Both the position numbers and the translations under genes were made by a program. The notes under the pieces are model-generated. The model was not told the origin of the DNA and did no database searches. It saw nothing but the letters and a program-made list of their open reading frames with translations. From an uncultured Thermoleophilia bacterium (GTDB lineage: Bacteria; Actinomycetota; Thermoleophilia; UBA2241): a stretch of 60,238 nt of DNA. The stretch covers positions 1-60,238 of the forward strand of contig CAIOZS010000056.1 of assembly GCA_903862845.1 (NCBI GenBank), given 5' to 3'. Of this stretch, positions 35,248 through 44,906 are shown in pieces; the first letter of the stretch is position 1; each line of letters opens with the position of its first letter.

Positions 35248-37263
35248 GTGCTAGAGCTCGGCCGATACTCGCTCTGGGCCGCGCTCGCCTTCTCCATGGC
35301 GAGCGTTCTCTTCCTTGCCCTCGGCATGCGCTGGGATCGCGAGGACCTGCTGCGCAACGGCTACTACGCGGTCTACGCGTTCTTCCTGAGCACCGTCGTC
35401 GCCGGCGCCGTGCTTCTGCAGGCCTTCCTCAAGAAGGACTTCGGTTTCGGCTACGTCGCCGAGAACTCCGCCGCCACCTTGTCCACGTTCTACCGCATCG
35501 CCGGCTTCTGGGCGGGGCAGCAGGGCTCGTTCCTGCTGTGGCTGCTGCTCATCGCCGTGGTCGCCGTGGTCATCGCCCTCATCGACCTCAACAAGGTCGA
35601 GCGGCTCACCGGCGGCGCCGTCATGGTGCTGTGCATCGTCGGCGGGGTCTTCGCCGCGCTCATGGTTCTCAACAAGGGCTCGAACCCGTTCGTCGCGGCC
35701 GCGCCGGGCACCACGCCCTTCGGTCTCAACCCGCTTCTCCTGCACCCGGCCATGGTGCTGCATCCGCCGGCGCTGTTCATCGGCTATGTGGGCCTGTCGG
35801 TGCCCTTCGCCTTCGGCATCTCCACCCTGCTCCTCGGCAGAGGCGACAAGCTGTGGGTCCTGCTGTCGCAGAAGTGGGCCGTGGCGGGCTGGCTCTTCCT
35901 CTCGCTCGGTATCGGTCTCGGCGCCTGGTGGGCCTACGTGGTGCTCAGCTTCGGCGGCTACTGGGGCTGGGACCCTGTCGAGAACACCTCTCTCGTGCCC
36001 TGGCTCACGGCCACGGCCCTGCTCCACGCCTTCACCCTGTACAAGTCGCGGGGCTTGTTCAAGCACTGGGCGCTGGGACTGGCGGCCGCGACGTTCTTCT
36101 TCACGATCCTCGCCACCTGGACCACGCGGACCGGCCTGATCCAGTCGGTCCACGCCTTCGAGAAGAACTCGCTGCTGGTCTGGATCCTCTCCGCGTTTCT
36201 CATCGCGACGGCGGCCGCCAGTATCGGCCTGATGGCCTGGCGCTGGCGGCGCTTTGCGAGTCACGACCAGGTGGAGTCGGTCCTCTCACGCGATTTCCTC
36301 TACTACCTCACCGACCTGCTGCTCGCGTTGTTCGCCGTGGCCGTCGCCTTCGGCACGGTGGTCGTACCGCTGACCATGAACAGGACCGTTGGGCCGACCA
36401 CCTACAACGCCATTGCCCAGCCTCTCGGCGTCGTCATGCTGGCGCTCCTCGCCGTCTGCCCCCTGCTGGCCTGGCGCAAGACCGAGGGCGCCGAGCTGCG
36501 CAAGACCCTCATTCTCCCGCTGGTCACCGCCGTGCTGTCTGTGCCGCTCTGGCTGTACCTCGGCTTCCAGTCCAACGTGTGGGGCTTCGTCGGCCTCGTG
36601 GTCTGCGGCTTTGCCGTGGGCGCCGTCATCCAGTTCGTGCTGCGCGCGGCGCGGCGTGCGGCCGGCCCCGAAAGGAGCCTCTGGGCCGGCATGGGCCGCG
36701 CCTTCACCGGCAGCCGCACGCGCACGGCTGCGTATTTCGTGCACTTCGGGATGATCCTCGTGGTCGCCGGCCTGATCGGCTCCAACGTGTACAAGCACGA
36801 GGCCACGGCGCTGGTCAAGGTCAGGGCCGGCCAGACGGCGAGCATCGCGGGCTACACCCTGACCTACAAGGGCATGACGGGGAACACCGGCCCGCAGGAC
36901 TCAACGCGCTCGATCGCGACGTTCGCCGTGAGCCGGGGCGGCCGGCAGATCGGCACCCTGGCGCCGCACACAGACGTGTATCCGATGAGCGGGGCGGCCG
37001 TGCGCGCCGTGATCCTCGGGCGGCCGTTCGAGGACCTCTTCGTGGTCGCCGACGACCCGTTCGACAGCACGTCGACGCGCATCGCCCTGCGCATGGTCAT
37101 CTTCCCGCTCATCCGCTGGGTGTGGATCGGCTCCATCCTGCTGTGCGCGGGCGCCGCGGTGTCGCTCTGGCCCAAAGCGCGCCGGCAGCAGCAGGAGGCG
37201 CGGGTCGCGGAGGGGAACGCCGACAACGGCGATGCCGCCCGCCCGCCCGGCGCCACGGCCTAG
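35248..37263 (+). CDS. ccmF: Cytochrome c maturation haem lyase subunit CcmF
   Basis: Large membrane protein of 671 residues with about 15 hydrophobic segments, normal for CcmF. The haem-handling WWD motif is GGYWGWDPVENTSLVPWL, and conserved His are seen in HPPALFIGY and TGLIQSVHAF. A periplasmic loop near the C-terminus begins TASIAGYTLTYKGM. It presents haem for ligation to apocytochromes. It starts at GTG 35248, 10 bp after ccmE. No CcmH partner is present in the window. Confidence 0.95.
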   Translation: MLELGRYSLWAALAFSMASVLFLALGMRWDREDLLRNGYYAVYAFFLSTVVAGAVLLQAFLKKDFGFGYVAENSAATLSTFYRIAGFWAGQQGSFLLWLLLIAVVAVVIALIDLNKVERLTGGAVMVLCIVGGVFAALMVLNKGSNPFVAAAPGTTPFGLNPLLLHPAMVLHPPALFIGYVGLSVPFAFGISTLLLGRGDKLWVLLSQKWAVAGWLFLSLGIGLGAWWAYVVLSFGGYWGWDPVENTSLVPWLTATALLHAFTLYKSRGLFKHWALGLAAATFFFTILATWTTRTGLIQSVHAFEKNSLLVWILSAFLIATAAASIGLMAWRWRRFASHDQVESVLSRDFLYYLTDLLLALFAVAVAFGTVVVPLTMNRTVGPTTYNAIAQPLGVVMLALLAVCPLLAWRKTEGAELRKTLILPLVTAVLSVPLWLYLGFQSNVWGFVGLVVCGFAVGAVIQFVLRAARRAAGPERSLWAGMGRAFTGSRTRTAAYFVHFGMILVVAGLIGSNVYKHEATALVKVRAGQTASIAGYTLTYKGMTGNTGPQDSTRSIATFAVSRGGRQIGTLAPHTDVYPMSGAAVRAVILGRPFEDLFVVADDPFDSTSTRIALRMVIFPLIRWVWIGSILLCAGAAVSLWPKARRQQQEARVAEGNADNGDAARPPGATA

Positions 37264-37276
37264 CGGAGGGCGCCCG

Positions 37277-38019
<743 letters not shown>

Positions 38020-38023
<4 letters not shown>

Positions 38024-38706
38024 ACGGCCGGCGCCAGTTCATGGCCATCCTCCGCAAGGACCTCATCCGCGAGCTGCGCACCCGCGAGATGATCATCAGC
38101 ATGATCCTCTTCGTATTGCTCGCCATGGTCATCTTCCACTACGCCTTCAGCGTCAAAGAGGACGCCGACCTCACGTATTTCACCGGCGGCATGCTGTGGG
38201 TGACGTTCATCTTCGCGATGCTGCTGGGGCTCAACCGCTCGTTTGCCCAGGAGAAGGACGAGCGCTGCCTGGACGGCCTCCTGCTCTGCCCGGTGGACCG
38301 GGTGACGATCTTCCTCGCGAAGACGGCCGGCAACCTCATCTTCCTGCTCATCATCCAGGTGGTCGCGGTGCCCGTGTTCACGCTGTTCTTCGTCTCGAGG
38401 AGCTACGTCGGCGACCTGCCTCAATTTCTCGTCGTGCTGCTGCTCGCCGACCTGGGCATCTGTGCGTTGGGAACGCTTCTGGCGACGATCTCGATGAGCA
38501 CGCGTTCGCGCGATCTGCTGCTCCCGATCATCTTTCTGCCGCTCATCGTGCCGGTGCTGATCGCCGCGACAGGGGCGACCACGCTGATCTTCGCGGAGGG
38601 CGCCGGGTTCGGCGACCTTCTCGCCCGCGTCCTGTTCCTGCTAGGCTTTGACGCCATCTTCATGGTGGCGGCGTACGGCACCTACGACTTCGCCATAGGA
38701 GAGTGA
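38020..38706 (+). CDS. ccmB: Cytochrome c maturation ABC permease CcmB
   Basis: Membrane permease of 228 residues with six hydrophobic segments. AILRKDLIRELRTREMIISM at the N-terminus, FAQEKDERCLDGLLLCPVDR and LPLIVPVLIAATGAT fit CcmB. The GTG at 38020 overlaps the ccmA stop. It overlaps ccmC by 4 nt. Confidence 0.92.
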
Positions 38707-39392
38707 GCGTGAAGCAGCTCGTCAGCGCCCCGATGCTCTTCGTGGGGGCCGGCATCTTCCTCATCGTGGGGCTCCTGCTGGCCTTCCTCTACGCGCCCAT
38801 CGACGCCTCCACGATGGGCTACAGCCAGAAGATCTTCTTCTACCACGCGCCCATCGCCGAGACCGCGCTCGTGGCCTTCGGCGTCGCCTTCGTGGCCGCC
38901 ATCCTCTACCTGCGCAGCCAGGACCCCAAGTGGGACCGCCTCGGCGTGGTCTGCGTGCGCCTCGGCCTGCTCTTCAGCGCGCTCGTCATGGCCACCGGCA
39001 TGATCTGGGGCAAGGCGGCCTGGGGCACCTGGTGGGACTGGGAGCCGCGGCTCACCACCTTCCTCCTCGTCTGTTTCCTCTACGTCGCCTACTTCGTGCT
39101 GCGCTCCGTGGTGGAGGAAGAGGAGCGGCGCGCCACCTTCGCCGCCGTGTTCGCGATCATCGCCTTCATCGACGTACCCATCACGTTCTTCGCGACGCGC
39201 TTCCTGCCGGCCGGCATGCACCCCACGGTGATCACGACCAGCGGCACCGGCATGCCCGGCAGCATGTTCGTGAGCTTCTTCATCAGCATGATCGGCATGA
39301 CCCTGCTGCTGGTCGCGCTCATCCGCAGAGACCTCGGCGTCGAGGAGCTCAAGGACCGCGTGGCCGACCTTAAGAACTCGATCGGAGGCTGA
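38703..39392 (+). CDS. ccmC: Cytochrome c maturation protein CcmC
   Basis: Haem-handling membrane protein of 229 residues with six hydrophobic segments. The WWD motif reads GTWWDWEPRLTTFL, with the flanking His in IFFYHAPIAE and PAGMHPTV. It loads haem on CcmE in the CcmABCD complex. It starts at GTG 38703, overlapping ccmB. Confidence 0.94.
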   Translation: MSVKQLVSAPMLFVGAGIFLIVGLLLAFLYAPIDASTMGYSQKIFFYHAPIAETALVAFGVAFVAAILYLRSQDPKWDRLGVVCVRLGLLFSALVMATGMIWGKAAWGTWWDWEPRLTTFLLVCFLYVAYFVLRSVVEEEERRATFAAVFAIIAFIDVPITFFATRFLPAGMHPTVITTSGTGMPGSMFVSFFISMIGMTLLLVALIRRDLGVEELKDRVADLKNSIGG

Positions 39393-39396
39393 CCCG

Positions 39397-39567
39397 ATGA
39401 CCATCGAAGAAGGCGCCAAGTTCGTGGCCGCCGCCTATGCCATCATCCTGGCGGTGCTCGTGCTGTACTACTTTCTCAGCGCGCGCCGGGTGAACGCTCT
39501 CACGCGCGACGTCACGCTCCTCGAGCAGGAAGTCCGGCGGCGCCGGGGCGAGGCCGGCGGCGAGTGA
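39397..39567 (+). CDS. ccmD: Small CcmD-like protein
   Basis: A 56-residue protein with one membrane helix (FVAAAYAIILAVLVLYYFL) followed by a charged helical tail RVNALTRDVTLLEQEVRRR. Size, topology and position just after ccmC match CcmD, which keeps CcmE in the CcmABC complex. Sequence conservation of CcmD is low, so the call rests mainly on context. The ATG at 39397 lies 4 nt after ccmC. Confidence 0.82.
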   Translation: MTIEEGAKFVAAAYAIILAVLVLYYFLSARRVNALTRDVTLLEQEVRRRRGEAGGE

Positions 39568-39611
39568 GCCGCCGGCGCCACCGGCGTTAGGCGAGGCGCA
39601 TACTCTTCACT

Positions 39612-40439
39612 ATGGAGCACGCCTCGGTCATCTTCCTCTGGATCGCCTACCTGCTCTACGCGGGGGCGTTCGCCGTCTTCGTGGTCCAGTTCCTCACCAG
39701 AAGCCCGACGCTGACCCGGGTCGGCCTGGTCGTCGCCGCGGTGGGCCTGGTCTTCCAGACCGTGGCCATCATCTTCCGCGGCTTCAGTGCCGGTCACGTG
39801 CCGTTTGCCGGCGCCTACGAGTCGCTGGTCATGGTCGCCTGGTCCGTCGCCCTGGTGTGGCACGTGCTGGAGTCGTTCACCAGGATCCGCGCCGTCGGCC
39901 TGTACGTGCTCCCCGTGGTTCTCATTCTGCTCACCGTCGCCTGGGTCGAGTACAAGCCGCCGGCGCAGCTCGTGCCGGCGCTCCGCAGCGACATCGTCAT
40001 CCTGCACGTGATCGTGATGCTCACCGCCATCGGCTGCCTGTACGTGGCCGGCGGCGCGGGCATCATCTACCTCATCGAGGAGGCCCTGCTGCGACGCCGC
40101 AGGGCGGGCGGCGTGCTCGGACGGCTGCCTTCGCTGGGCGCTCTGGAGAAGCTCATCTACCACGCCACGCTGCTGGGGCTGCCGTTCCTCACGGCGGGCA
40201 TGCTGGCCGGCATCATCCGCGCCGAGACCTTCAACGTCCCGAGCTGGTGGATCGATCCCATGGTGTTGCTCGCGCTCTTCGCCTGGGCGCTCTACGCGGT
40301 GCTGCTCTGGGGCCGCGTGCGTGCCGACTGGGTCGGCGGCCGCCTCGCCTGGCTGGCCGTCACCGGCCTCGTCGTGCTGCTCGTGATCCGCTTCGCCGCC
40401 GTGCCGTACTTCAGCGGTTTCCACACCTACGGAGGCTGA
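39612..40439 (+). CDS. hemX: HemX/CcsA-type membrane protein
   Basis: Protein of 275 residues with eight hydrophobic segments of the CcsA/CcmC superfamily. The motif region is degenerate, reading PSWWIDPMVL instead of a full WWD. Position immediately before hemA, only 4 bp away, suggests the HemX role of controlling glutamyl-tRNA reductase level. It could instead be a cytochrome assembly protein. TACTCT at 39601-39606 lies 5 nt before the ATG, so it may also have its own leaderless transcript. Confidence 0.8.
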   Translation: MEHASVIFLWIAYLLYAGAFAVFVVQFLTRSPTLTRVGLVVAAVGLVFQTVAIIFRGFSAGHVPFAGAYESLVMVAWSVALVWHVLESFTRIRAVGLYVLPVVLILLTVAWVEYKPPAQLVPALRSDIVILHVIVMLTAIGCLYVAGGAGIIYLIEEALLRRRRAGGVLGRLPSLGALEKLIYHATLLGLPFLTAGMLAGIIRAETFNVPSWWIDPMVLLALFAWALYAVLLWGRVRADWVGGRLAWLAVTGLVVLLVIRFAAVPYFSGFHTYGG

Positions 40440-40443
40440 CCGG

Positions 40444-41874
40444 GTGCTCGTCGTCGTCACCGGCATCTCGCACAAGACCGCCTCGCTGGAGCTGCGCGAG
40501 CGCCTGGCGCTCGACGAGGCCGGCGCCCTGCGCATGGCCCGCGAGCTGCTGGACGGCGGGGCCGCCTGCGAGGCCCTCGCCCTGAGCACGTGCAACCGCA
40601 CCGAGCTGTACCTGTACGGCCGCGACTCGCCGGCGGCGCGCCGGGCGGCCGTCGAGCGCCTGGCGCAGCACGCCGGGGCCGCCGCCGCCGAGCTCGAGCC
40701 GAGCCTCTACAGCTACTCAGGTGACGCCGCCATCGCCCACCTCTTCCGCGTCACCTCGAGCCTCGACTCGATGGTCGTCGGCGAGGCGCAGATCGTCGCC
40801 CAGATGAAGGCCGCCTACCAGCAGGCCTGCGAGGGCGGCTGCACCAGCGTCGTCTTCAACCGCCTGTTTCGGCACGCCCTCGAAGTCGGCAAGCGCGTGC
40901 GCACCGAGACGGCCATCGGCGAGCGCCCGGTGAGCGTGAGCTCCGCGGCCGTCGAGCTGGCTCTCCAGGTGTTCGGCAAGCTCAAGGACCACACCGTGCT
41001 CATCGTCGGCGCCGGCGACACCAGCGAGCTCACGGCGACGCACCTCAAGGCACACGGCATCGAGCGCATCCTCGTCACCAACCGCACGTTCGCCGCCGCG
41101 GAGGAACTGGCCCGCCGGGTCGGCGGCCGCGCCGTGCCCTTCGAAGATCTCGAAGGACACCTGGCGGCCGCCGACATCGTCATCAGCTCCACCTCGGCGC
41201 CGCACTTCGTTGTCACCCGTGAGCTCGTCGAGCGTGCGCTCAAGCGTCGGCGCCACCGGCCCATCTTCCTTATCGACATCGCCGTGCCGCGCGACCTCGA
41301 TCCCGAGATCGACCGCGTGCGCAACGCCTACCTGTACGACATCGACGATCTCCAGCGCGTGGTGGAGCAGAACCGCGGCGAGCGCGAGAAAGAGGCGCAC
41401 CACGCCGAGCGCATCGTCGCGGAGGAGCTGCGCAGCGTGAACGACTGGCTGCGCAGCCTCGAGGTCGTGCCCACGATCGCCACCCTGCGAGGCGCGGTGG
41501 AGCAGATCCGCCGCGCGGAGCTCGAGCGTCTCGGCGGCAAGCTCGCCGACCTGAGCGACGAGCAGCGCGCCCGCGTCGATATGCTCACGGCGAGCATCGT
41601 CAACAAGATCCTCCATATGCCGACCGTGAAGATGAAGGAGGTCGCGGGCAGCCGGGACTGCGCTTTGTACGTCGACGCCGTGCGCACGCTCTTCGACCTC
41701 GGCGGCAACGGATCGGCGCAGGAGAGCCACGACGACGTTCCTGAGGGCGCCGCCGCGGAGGATGCCGCCGACGTCGGAGCGTCCGCGGTTGCGCACGACC
41801 TCGACACCGCGGCCGGCGGGCCTCCCGGTGCCACCATCCATCACCTACGCGGCACCGGCACGGACGACGCGTGA
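40444..41874 (+). CDS. hemA: Glutamyl-tRNA reductase
   Basis: First committed enzyme of C5-pathway haem synthesis, 476 residues. The catalytic Cys is in ALSTCNRTELYLYG. GEAQIVAQMKAAYQ, the Rossmann turn VLIVGAGDTSEL and VPRDLDPEIDRVRN are typical. A C-terminal tail of about 50 residues is acidic and not usual in the family. It starts at GTG 40444 and overlaps hemC by 4 nt. Confidence 0.96.
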   Translation: MLVVVTGISHKTASLELRERLALDEAGALRMARELLDGGAACEALALSTCNRTELYLYGRDSPAARRAAVERLAQHAGAAAAELEPSLYSYSGDAAIAHLFRVTSSLDSMVVGEAQIVAQMKAAYQQACEGGCTSVVFNRLFRHALEVGKRVRTETAIGERPVSVSSAAVELALQVFGKLKDHTVLIVGAGDTSELTATHLKAHGIERILVTNRTFAAAEELARRVGGRAVPFEDLEGHLAAADIVISSTSAPHFVVTRELVERALKRRRHRPIFLIDIAVPRDLDPEIDRVRNAYLYDIDDLQRVVEQNRGEREKEAHHAERIVAEELRSVNDWLRSLEVVPTIATLRGAVEQIRRAELERLGGKLADLSDEQRARVDMLTASIVNKILHMPTVKMKEVAGSRDCALYVDAVRTLFDLGGNGSAQESHDDVPEGAAAEDAADVGASAVAHDLDTAAGGPPGATIHHLRGTGTDDA

Positions 41875-42830
41875 GCGGCGTGCTGCGTATCGGCTCCCGG
41901 GGCAGCAAGCTCGCCCTCATCCAGAGTGAGTGGGTGAGGGACCGGCTCGTGCGTCTGCATCCCGACCTGCGCATCGAGATCGCGGTCATCCAGACCAAGG
42001 GCGACAGGCTGCAGGACGCGCCGCTCGCCAAGATCGGCGACAAAGGCCTGTTCACCAAGGAGCTCGAGGCGGCCATGCTCGACGGCCGCACCGATCTCGC
42101 CGTGCATTCGGCCAAAGACATGCCGACGGAGGTCCCCGAGGGCCTGGCCATCGTCGCCTTCACGGCGCGCGAGGACGTGCGCGATGTGTTTGTCGGCGCA
42201 GCCTCCTTCGCGCCGCGCACGCTCGACGACCTTCCCCGCGGCGCCACCGTCGGCACCTCCAGCCTGCGGCGCCGCTCGCAGCTCCTTGCGCTGCGTCCCG
42301 ACCTCGATCTGGTCGACATCCGCGGCAACGTGCAGACTCGCCTGCGCAAGCTGGAGGAGCAGGACATGGCCGGCACGATTCTCGCGGCCGCCGGCCTGGC
42401 CAGGCTCGGGCAACCGGAGCTGGCGTCTTTCGCCTTTGCCTTCCGGCAGATGCTGCCCGCCGTCGGGCAAGGCTCGCTGGCCCTCGAGGCGAGGGCCGGC
42501 GACGGACGCATCGCGGCGCTCGTCGCCCCGCTGATCCACGAGCGCACTGCTCTGGCCGTGCGCGCCGAGCGCAGCCTCATGCGCGCCTTGCAGGGCGGCT
42601 GCCAGGTGCCGGTCGCGGGCTTCGCCGAGGTGTCCGAACTGCCGGACGAGCTGGGCGTCGACCGGCTTCTGCTGCGCGCCTTCGTCGGCTCCCTCGACGG
42701 CACGAAGACCGTGCGCGGGGAGCTTGCGGGCCCCGCGCAGGCGCCCGAGGGGCTCGGGATCGCGCTCGCCGAGGATCTGCTCGCGCGCGGCGCCGACGCG
42801 ATCCTCGCGGAGGTCCGCGGTGCCGCCTGA
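41871..42830 (+). CDS. hemC: Hydroxymethylbilane synthase (porphobilinogen deaminase)
   Basis: Joins four porphobilinogens, 319 residues. GSRGSKLALIQSEWV, HSAKDMPTEVPEGL, VGTSSLRRRSQL and DIRGNVQTRLRKL carry the active-site Asp and Arg residues. The dipyrromethane-bearing Cys is in ALQGGCQVPVA. It starts at GTG 41871 overlapping hemA and overlaps hemD by 11 nt. Confidence 0.96.
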   Translation: MSGVLRIGSRGSKLALIQSEWVRDRLVRLHPDLRIEIAVIQTKGDRLQDAPLAKIGDKGLFTKELEAAMLDGRTDLAVHSAKDMPTEVPEGLAIVAFTAREDVRDVFVGAASFAPRTLDDLPRGATVGTSSLRRRSQLLALRPDLDLVDIRGNVQTRLRKLEEQDMAGTILAAAGLARLGQPELASFAFAFRQMLPAVGQGSLALEARAGDGRIAALVAPLIHERTALAVRAERSLMRALQGGCQVPVAGFAEVSELPDELGVDRLLLRAFVGSLDGTKTVRGELAGPAQAPEGLGIALAEDLLARGADAILAEVRGAA

Positions 42831-43662
42831 CCTGACGCGCGGGCGGCCGCTCGAGGGCAAGACCGTCGTCGTCACGCGCCCGCGCGTGCAGGCCGCCTCT
42901 CTCGTCGAGCCGCTTCGGCATCTGGGCGCCGAGGTGCTGCTGGCGCCCACCATCCGCATCATGCCGCGAGCGCTCGACGACGAGATCGTGCGCGTCGTCG
43001 TCAACGAGCTCGCGGGCTACCAGCTCATCATCTTCACCAGCGCCAACGCCGTGGAGGTGTTTCTGGGCTATCTCACGGAGCTCGGCCTGCCGCTCGCGTC
43101 GCTCGACGACGCCGTCGTCGCGGCCGTGGGGCCGAAGACCGCCTCTGCCCTCGAGGAACGCGGCGTCGCCTGCGACGTGATGGCCGGCGACTTTGTCGCC
43201 GAGGGTCTGCTGCACACGCTCGAGGAGCGCGCCGTGGCGCCGGCGGGGACCAGGGTTCTCATTCCGTCGGCCCGCCTGGCGCGGACGGTGGTCCCCGACG
43301 CGCTGCGCGCGAGCGGCGCCATCGTGAGCGTGCTGCCGGTCTACGACACGGTCCCCGCGAAGCGGCTGGAGGTGCCGGCCGCACGGATCGAGAGAGCGGA
43401 TTTCATCACGTTCACCTCCGGCTCGACCGCACGGCGGTTCGCCGGGCTCATGGATGCGGCCGGGACGGCCGGGACGGCCGGCGGACCCGGCGCCGGCCGG
43501 CCGCTCGCCGAGCGGCTCTCCGGCGTCGCCCTGTGCTCCATCGGTCCGGCAACCAGCGACACGCTTCGCGAGCTGGGGCTGACGGTCGCCGTGGAGGCCT
43601 CCGAGCACACGGCCGCAGGGCTCGTGGCGGCGATCGCCGCCACCGCCTGCGGTCTCGCCTGA
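42820..43662 (+). CDS. hemD: Uroporphyrinogen-III synthase
   Basis: Closes and inverts ring D of the tetrapyrrole, 280 residues. The family is poorly conserved; seen here are TVVVTRPRVQAASLVEPLRH, LIIFTSANAVEVF, the central VYDTVPAKRLEVP and ITFTSGSTARRF. A Gly/Ala-rich insert (TAGTAGGPGAGRP) is unusual. GTG 42820 has GGAGG 7 nt upstream. It ends the ccm-hem run; a hairpin follows. Confidence 0.9.
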   Translation: MPPDLTRGRPLEGKTVVVTRPRVQAASLVEPLRHLGAEVLLAPTIRIMPRALDDEIVRVVVNELAGYQLIIFTSANAVEVFLGYLTELGLPLASLDDAVVAAVGPKTASALEERGVACDVMAGDFVAEGLLHTLEERAVAPAGTRVLIPSARLARTVVPDALRASGAIVSVLPVYDTVPAKRLEVPAARIERADFITFTSGSTARRFAGLMDAAGTAGTAGGPGAGRPLAERLSGVALCSIGPATSDTLRELGLTVAVEASEHTAAGLVAAIAATACGLA

Positions 43663-43788
43663 GCGCGCTCGTCTGTGCCCATCGGGTCGAGGACATGGTA
43701 GTGGCGCGGCAGCGCTTCTTGCGGGCCACGCGCGCGGCGACGCGCTGGGCGCAGCCCCGGCCCGACCGATTGCCGGCCCCTTTCCCAC

Positions 43789-43812
43789 AGCGTCGTCCGC
43801 GCCGACGACGCT
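43789..43812 (+). terminator. Hairpin after hemD
   Basis: AGCGTCGTC (43789-43797), loop CGCGCC and GACGACGCT (43804-43812), followed by TTACA. It is likely the end of the ccm-hem transcript; the next promoter begins at its foot. Confidence 0.6.
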
Positions 43813-43848
43813 TTACATCGGCGCGCTATTGTGTTACATAAGTTATGT
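43812..43848 (+). promoter_or_regulatory. Promoter with palindromic operator for the RiPP locus
   Basis: TTTACA (43812-43817), a 17-nt spacer and TACATA (43835-43840). The -10 box is inside the perfect palindrome ACATAA-G-TTATGT (43836-43848), in a locally AT-rich patch. The TetR gene 265 bp downstream is the obvious candidate to bind it. Confidence 0.6.
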
Positions 43849-43918
43849 GCTTAAGATACTGGAGCACGAGGTCATAGGCGGCACACCGGTCGCCGGGCCG
43901 CTGATGAGGGAGGCAGCC

Positions 43919-44077
43919 ATGAAGTCCGCGGATGCAGGTGACGAGAAGCTCGGGCCCGACGCTTTGCGCGGTGGCGAGCTGGCAGACGACGACCTTGAGG
44001 GATTGGCCGGAGGCTGCGCCCCCGTCCCCGAGCCGACGGCCGCCAAGAAGGACGCACCGCCCCCTGAGATCATTTAG
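43919..44077 (+). CDS. Precursor-like small peptide with double-glycine motif
   Basis: A 52-residue peptide with GAGGGAGG just before its ATG. Its acidic first half ends ELADDDLEGLAGG, the classic end of Nif11-type and other RiPP leaders, followed by a 19-20 residue tail CAPVPEPTAAKKDAPPPEII that begins with Cys and is Pro-rich. It lacks the Nif11 helical domain of the six other precursors in the locus. It lies 36 bp before the TetR gene and behind the palindromic promoter. It may be a substrate, or a signal linked to the regulator. Confidence 0.65.
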   Translation: MKSADAGDEKLGPDALRGGELADDDLEGLAGGCAPVPEPTAAKKDAPPPEII

Positions 44078-44113
44078 GCAGGTGAGCGGGCAGATGCGGG
44101 CAGGACCAACATC

Positions 44114-44878
44114 ATGACCAGGCCAGCCAATCCGCAGTTGGTGTCGGCCATGGTCAGAGGCGCCTCCGGCCTCATCGCCGAGAAGGGGGCAGATGGGGTC
44201 AGGCTCAAGGATGTCGCCGGGCAGCTCGGCGTCACGACGACTACGGTCCACTACTACTTCGGGGGCAGGGATGGCCTGATGGCGGCGGTCAGAGCCGCGG
44301 CGCTGGCGGAGCTGGCCGAAGCCCTGGCTGCGGTGGGCGCGCCCGACGCGCCCGCCGCCGCGCAGCTCCGCGCGGTGGGTCGGGCGTTCGTTGGTTGGGC
44401 GCGCGAGGCGCCGCATCGATACGCGCTCGACTTCGCGGTCGCCGCGGCGGGCACCGGCGAGCCCTCCGGCGAGCCGGCCGACGCGCGCTGGATGCTGCGC
44501 GCGCGTCTCCGCGAGATCCTCGAAAGCGGTCGCCGGCGCGGCGAGCTGACCTTCGACGATGCGGAGCTTCAGGCCTCGCTGGCGCTGTGCTGGCTGGCGG
44601 GGGTCGCCAGCGTCGATTCCATGCGCGGCCTGCCCTCTGCAGAAGAGCGAACCGCTGCCGACGCGCTGCTCGACGGCGCCCTGTCGGCGTTTCTGGCCCT
44701 GATCTCGCCGCGAGTAACGGCCTCCGAGCCTGAGGCGGAGCAGGTCGCCGAGGTGGCGGATCTCAGCTCACGGAGGCCGGCAGAGGCGCGCGAGCTCAGC
44801 GACGAGGAGCTCGAGCACCTCGCGGCGGCCGGTCTTGAAGACGGATCCTTCCCCGACTCTCGGCAAGGCTCACCGTGA
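44114..44878 (+). CDS. TetR-family regulator with a leader-like C-terminal tail
   Basis: Regulator of 254 residues. The N-terminal helix-turn-helix is typical: RLKDVAGQLGVTTTTVHYYF. A helical ligand domain follows to about residue 205. The last 30 residues are an added tail with ARELSDEELEHLAAAG, which matches the leader end ELADDDLEGLAGG of the peptide encoded just upstream. It probably controls the RiPP genes through the palindrome at 43836-43848. The tail could let the regulator mimic, or compete with, leader peptides; this is inference. Confidence 0.85.
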   Translation: MTRPANPQLVSAMVRGASGLIAEKGADGVRLKDVAGQLGVTTTTVHYYFGGRDGLMAAVRAAALAELAEALAAVGAPDAPAAAQLRAVGRAFVGWAREAPHRYALDFAVAAAGTGEPSGEPADARWMLRARLREILESGRRRGELTFDDAELQASLALCWLAGVASVDSMRGLPSAEERTAADALLDGALSAFLALISPRVTASEPEAEQVAEVADLSSRRPAEARELSDEELEHLAAAGLEDGSFPDSRQGSP

Positions 44879-44906
44879 GCTTGGCCGCGGCAGAACGGCG
44901 GAGCGG

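Larger units (their letters stand above)
43663..43918. other. Intergenic region between hemD and the RiPP locus
   Basis: 256 bp that hold the hemD terminator hairpin and the promoter with palindromic operator of the RiPP locus, both annotated separately. No gene is seen in the first 125 bp. Confidence 0.5.
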
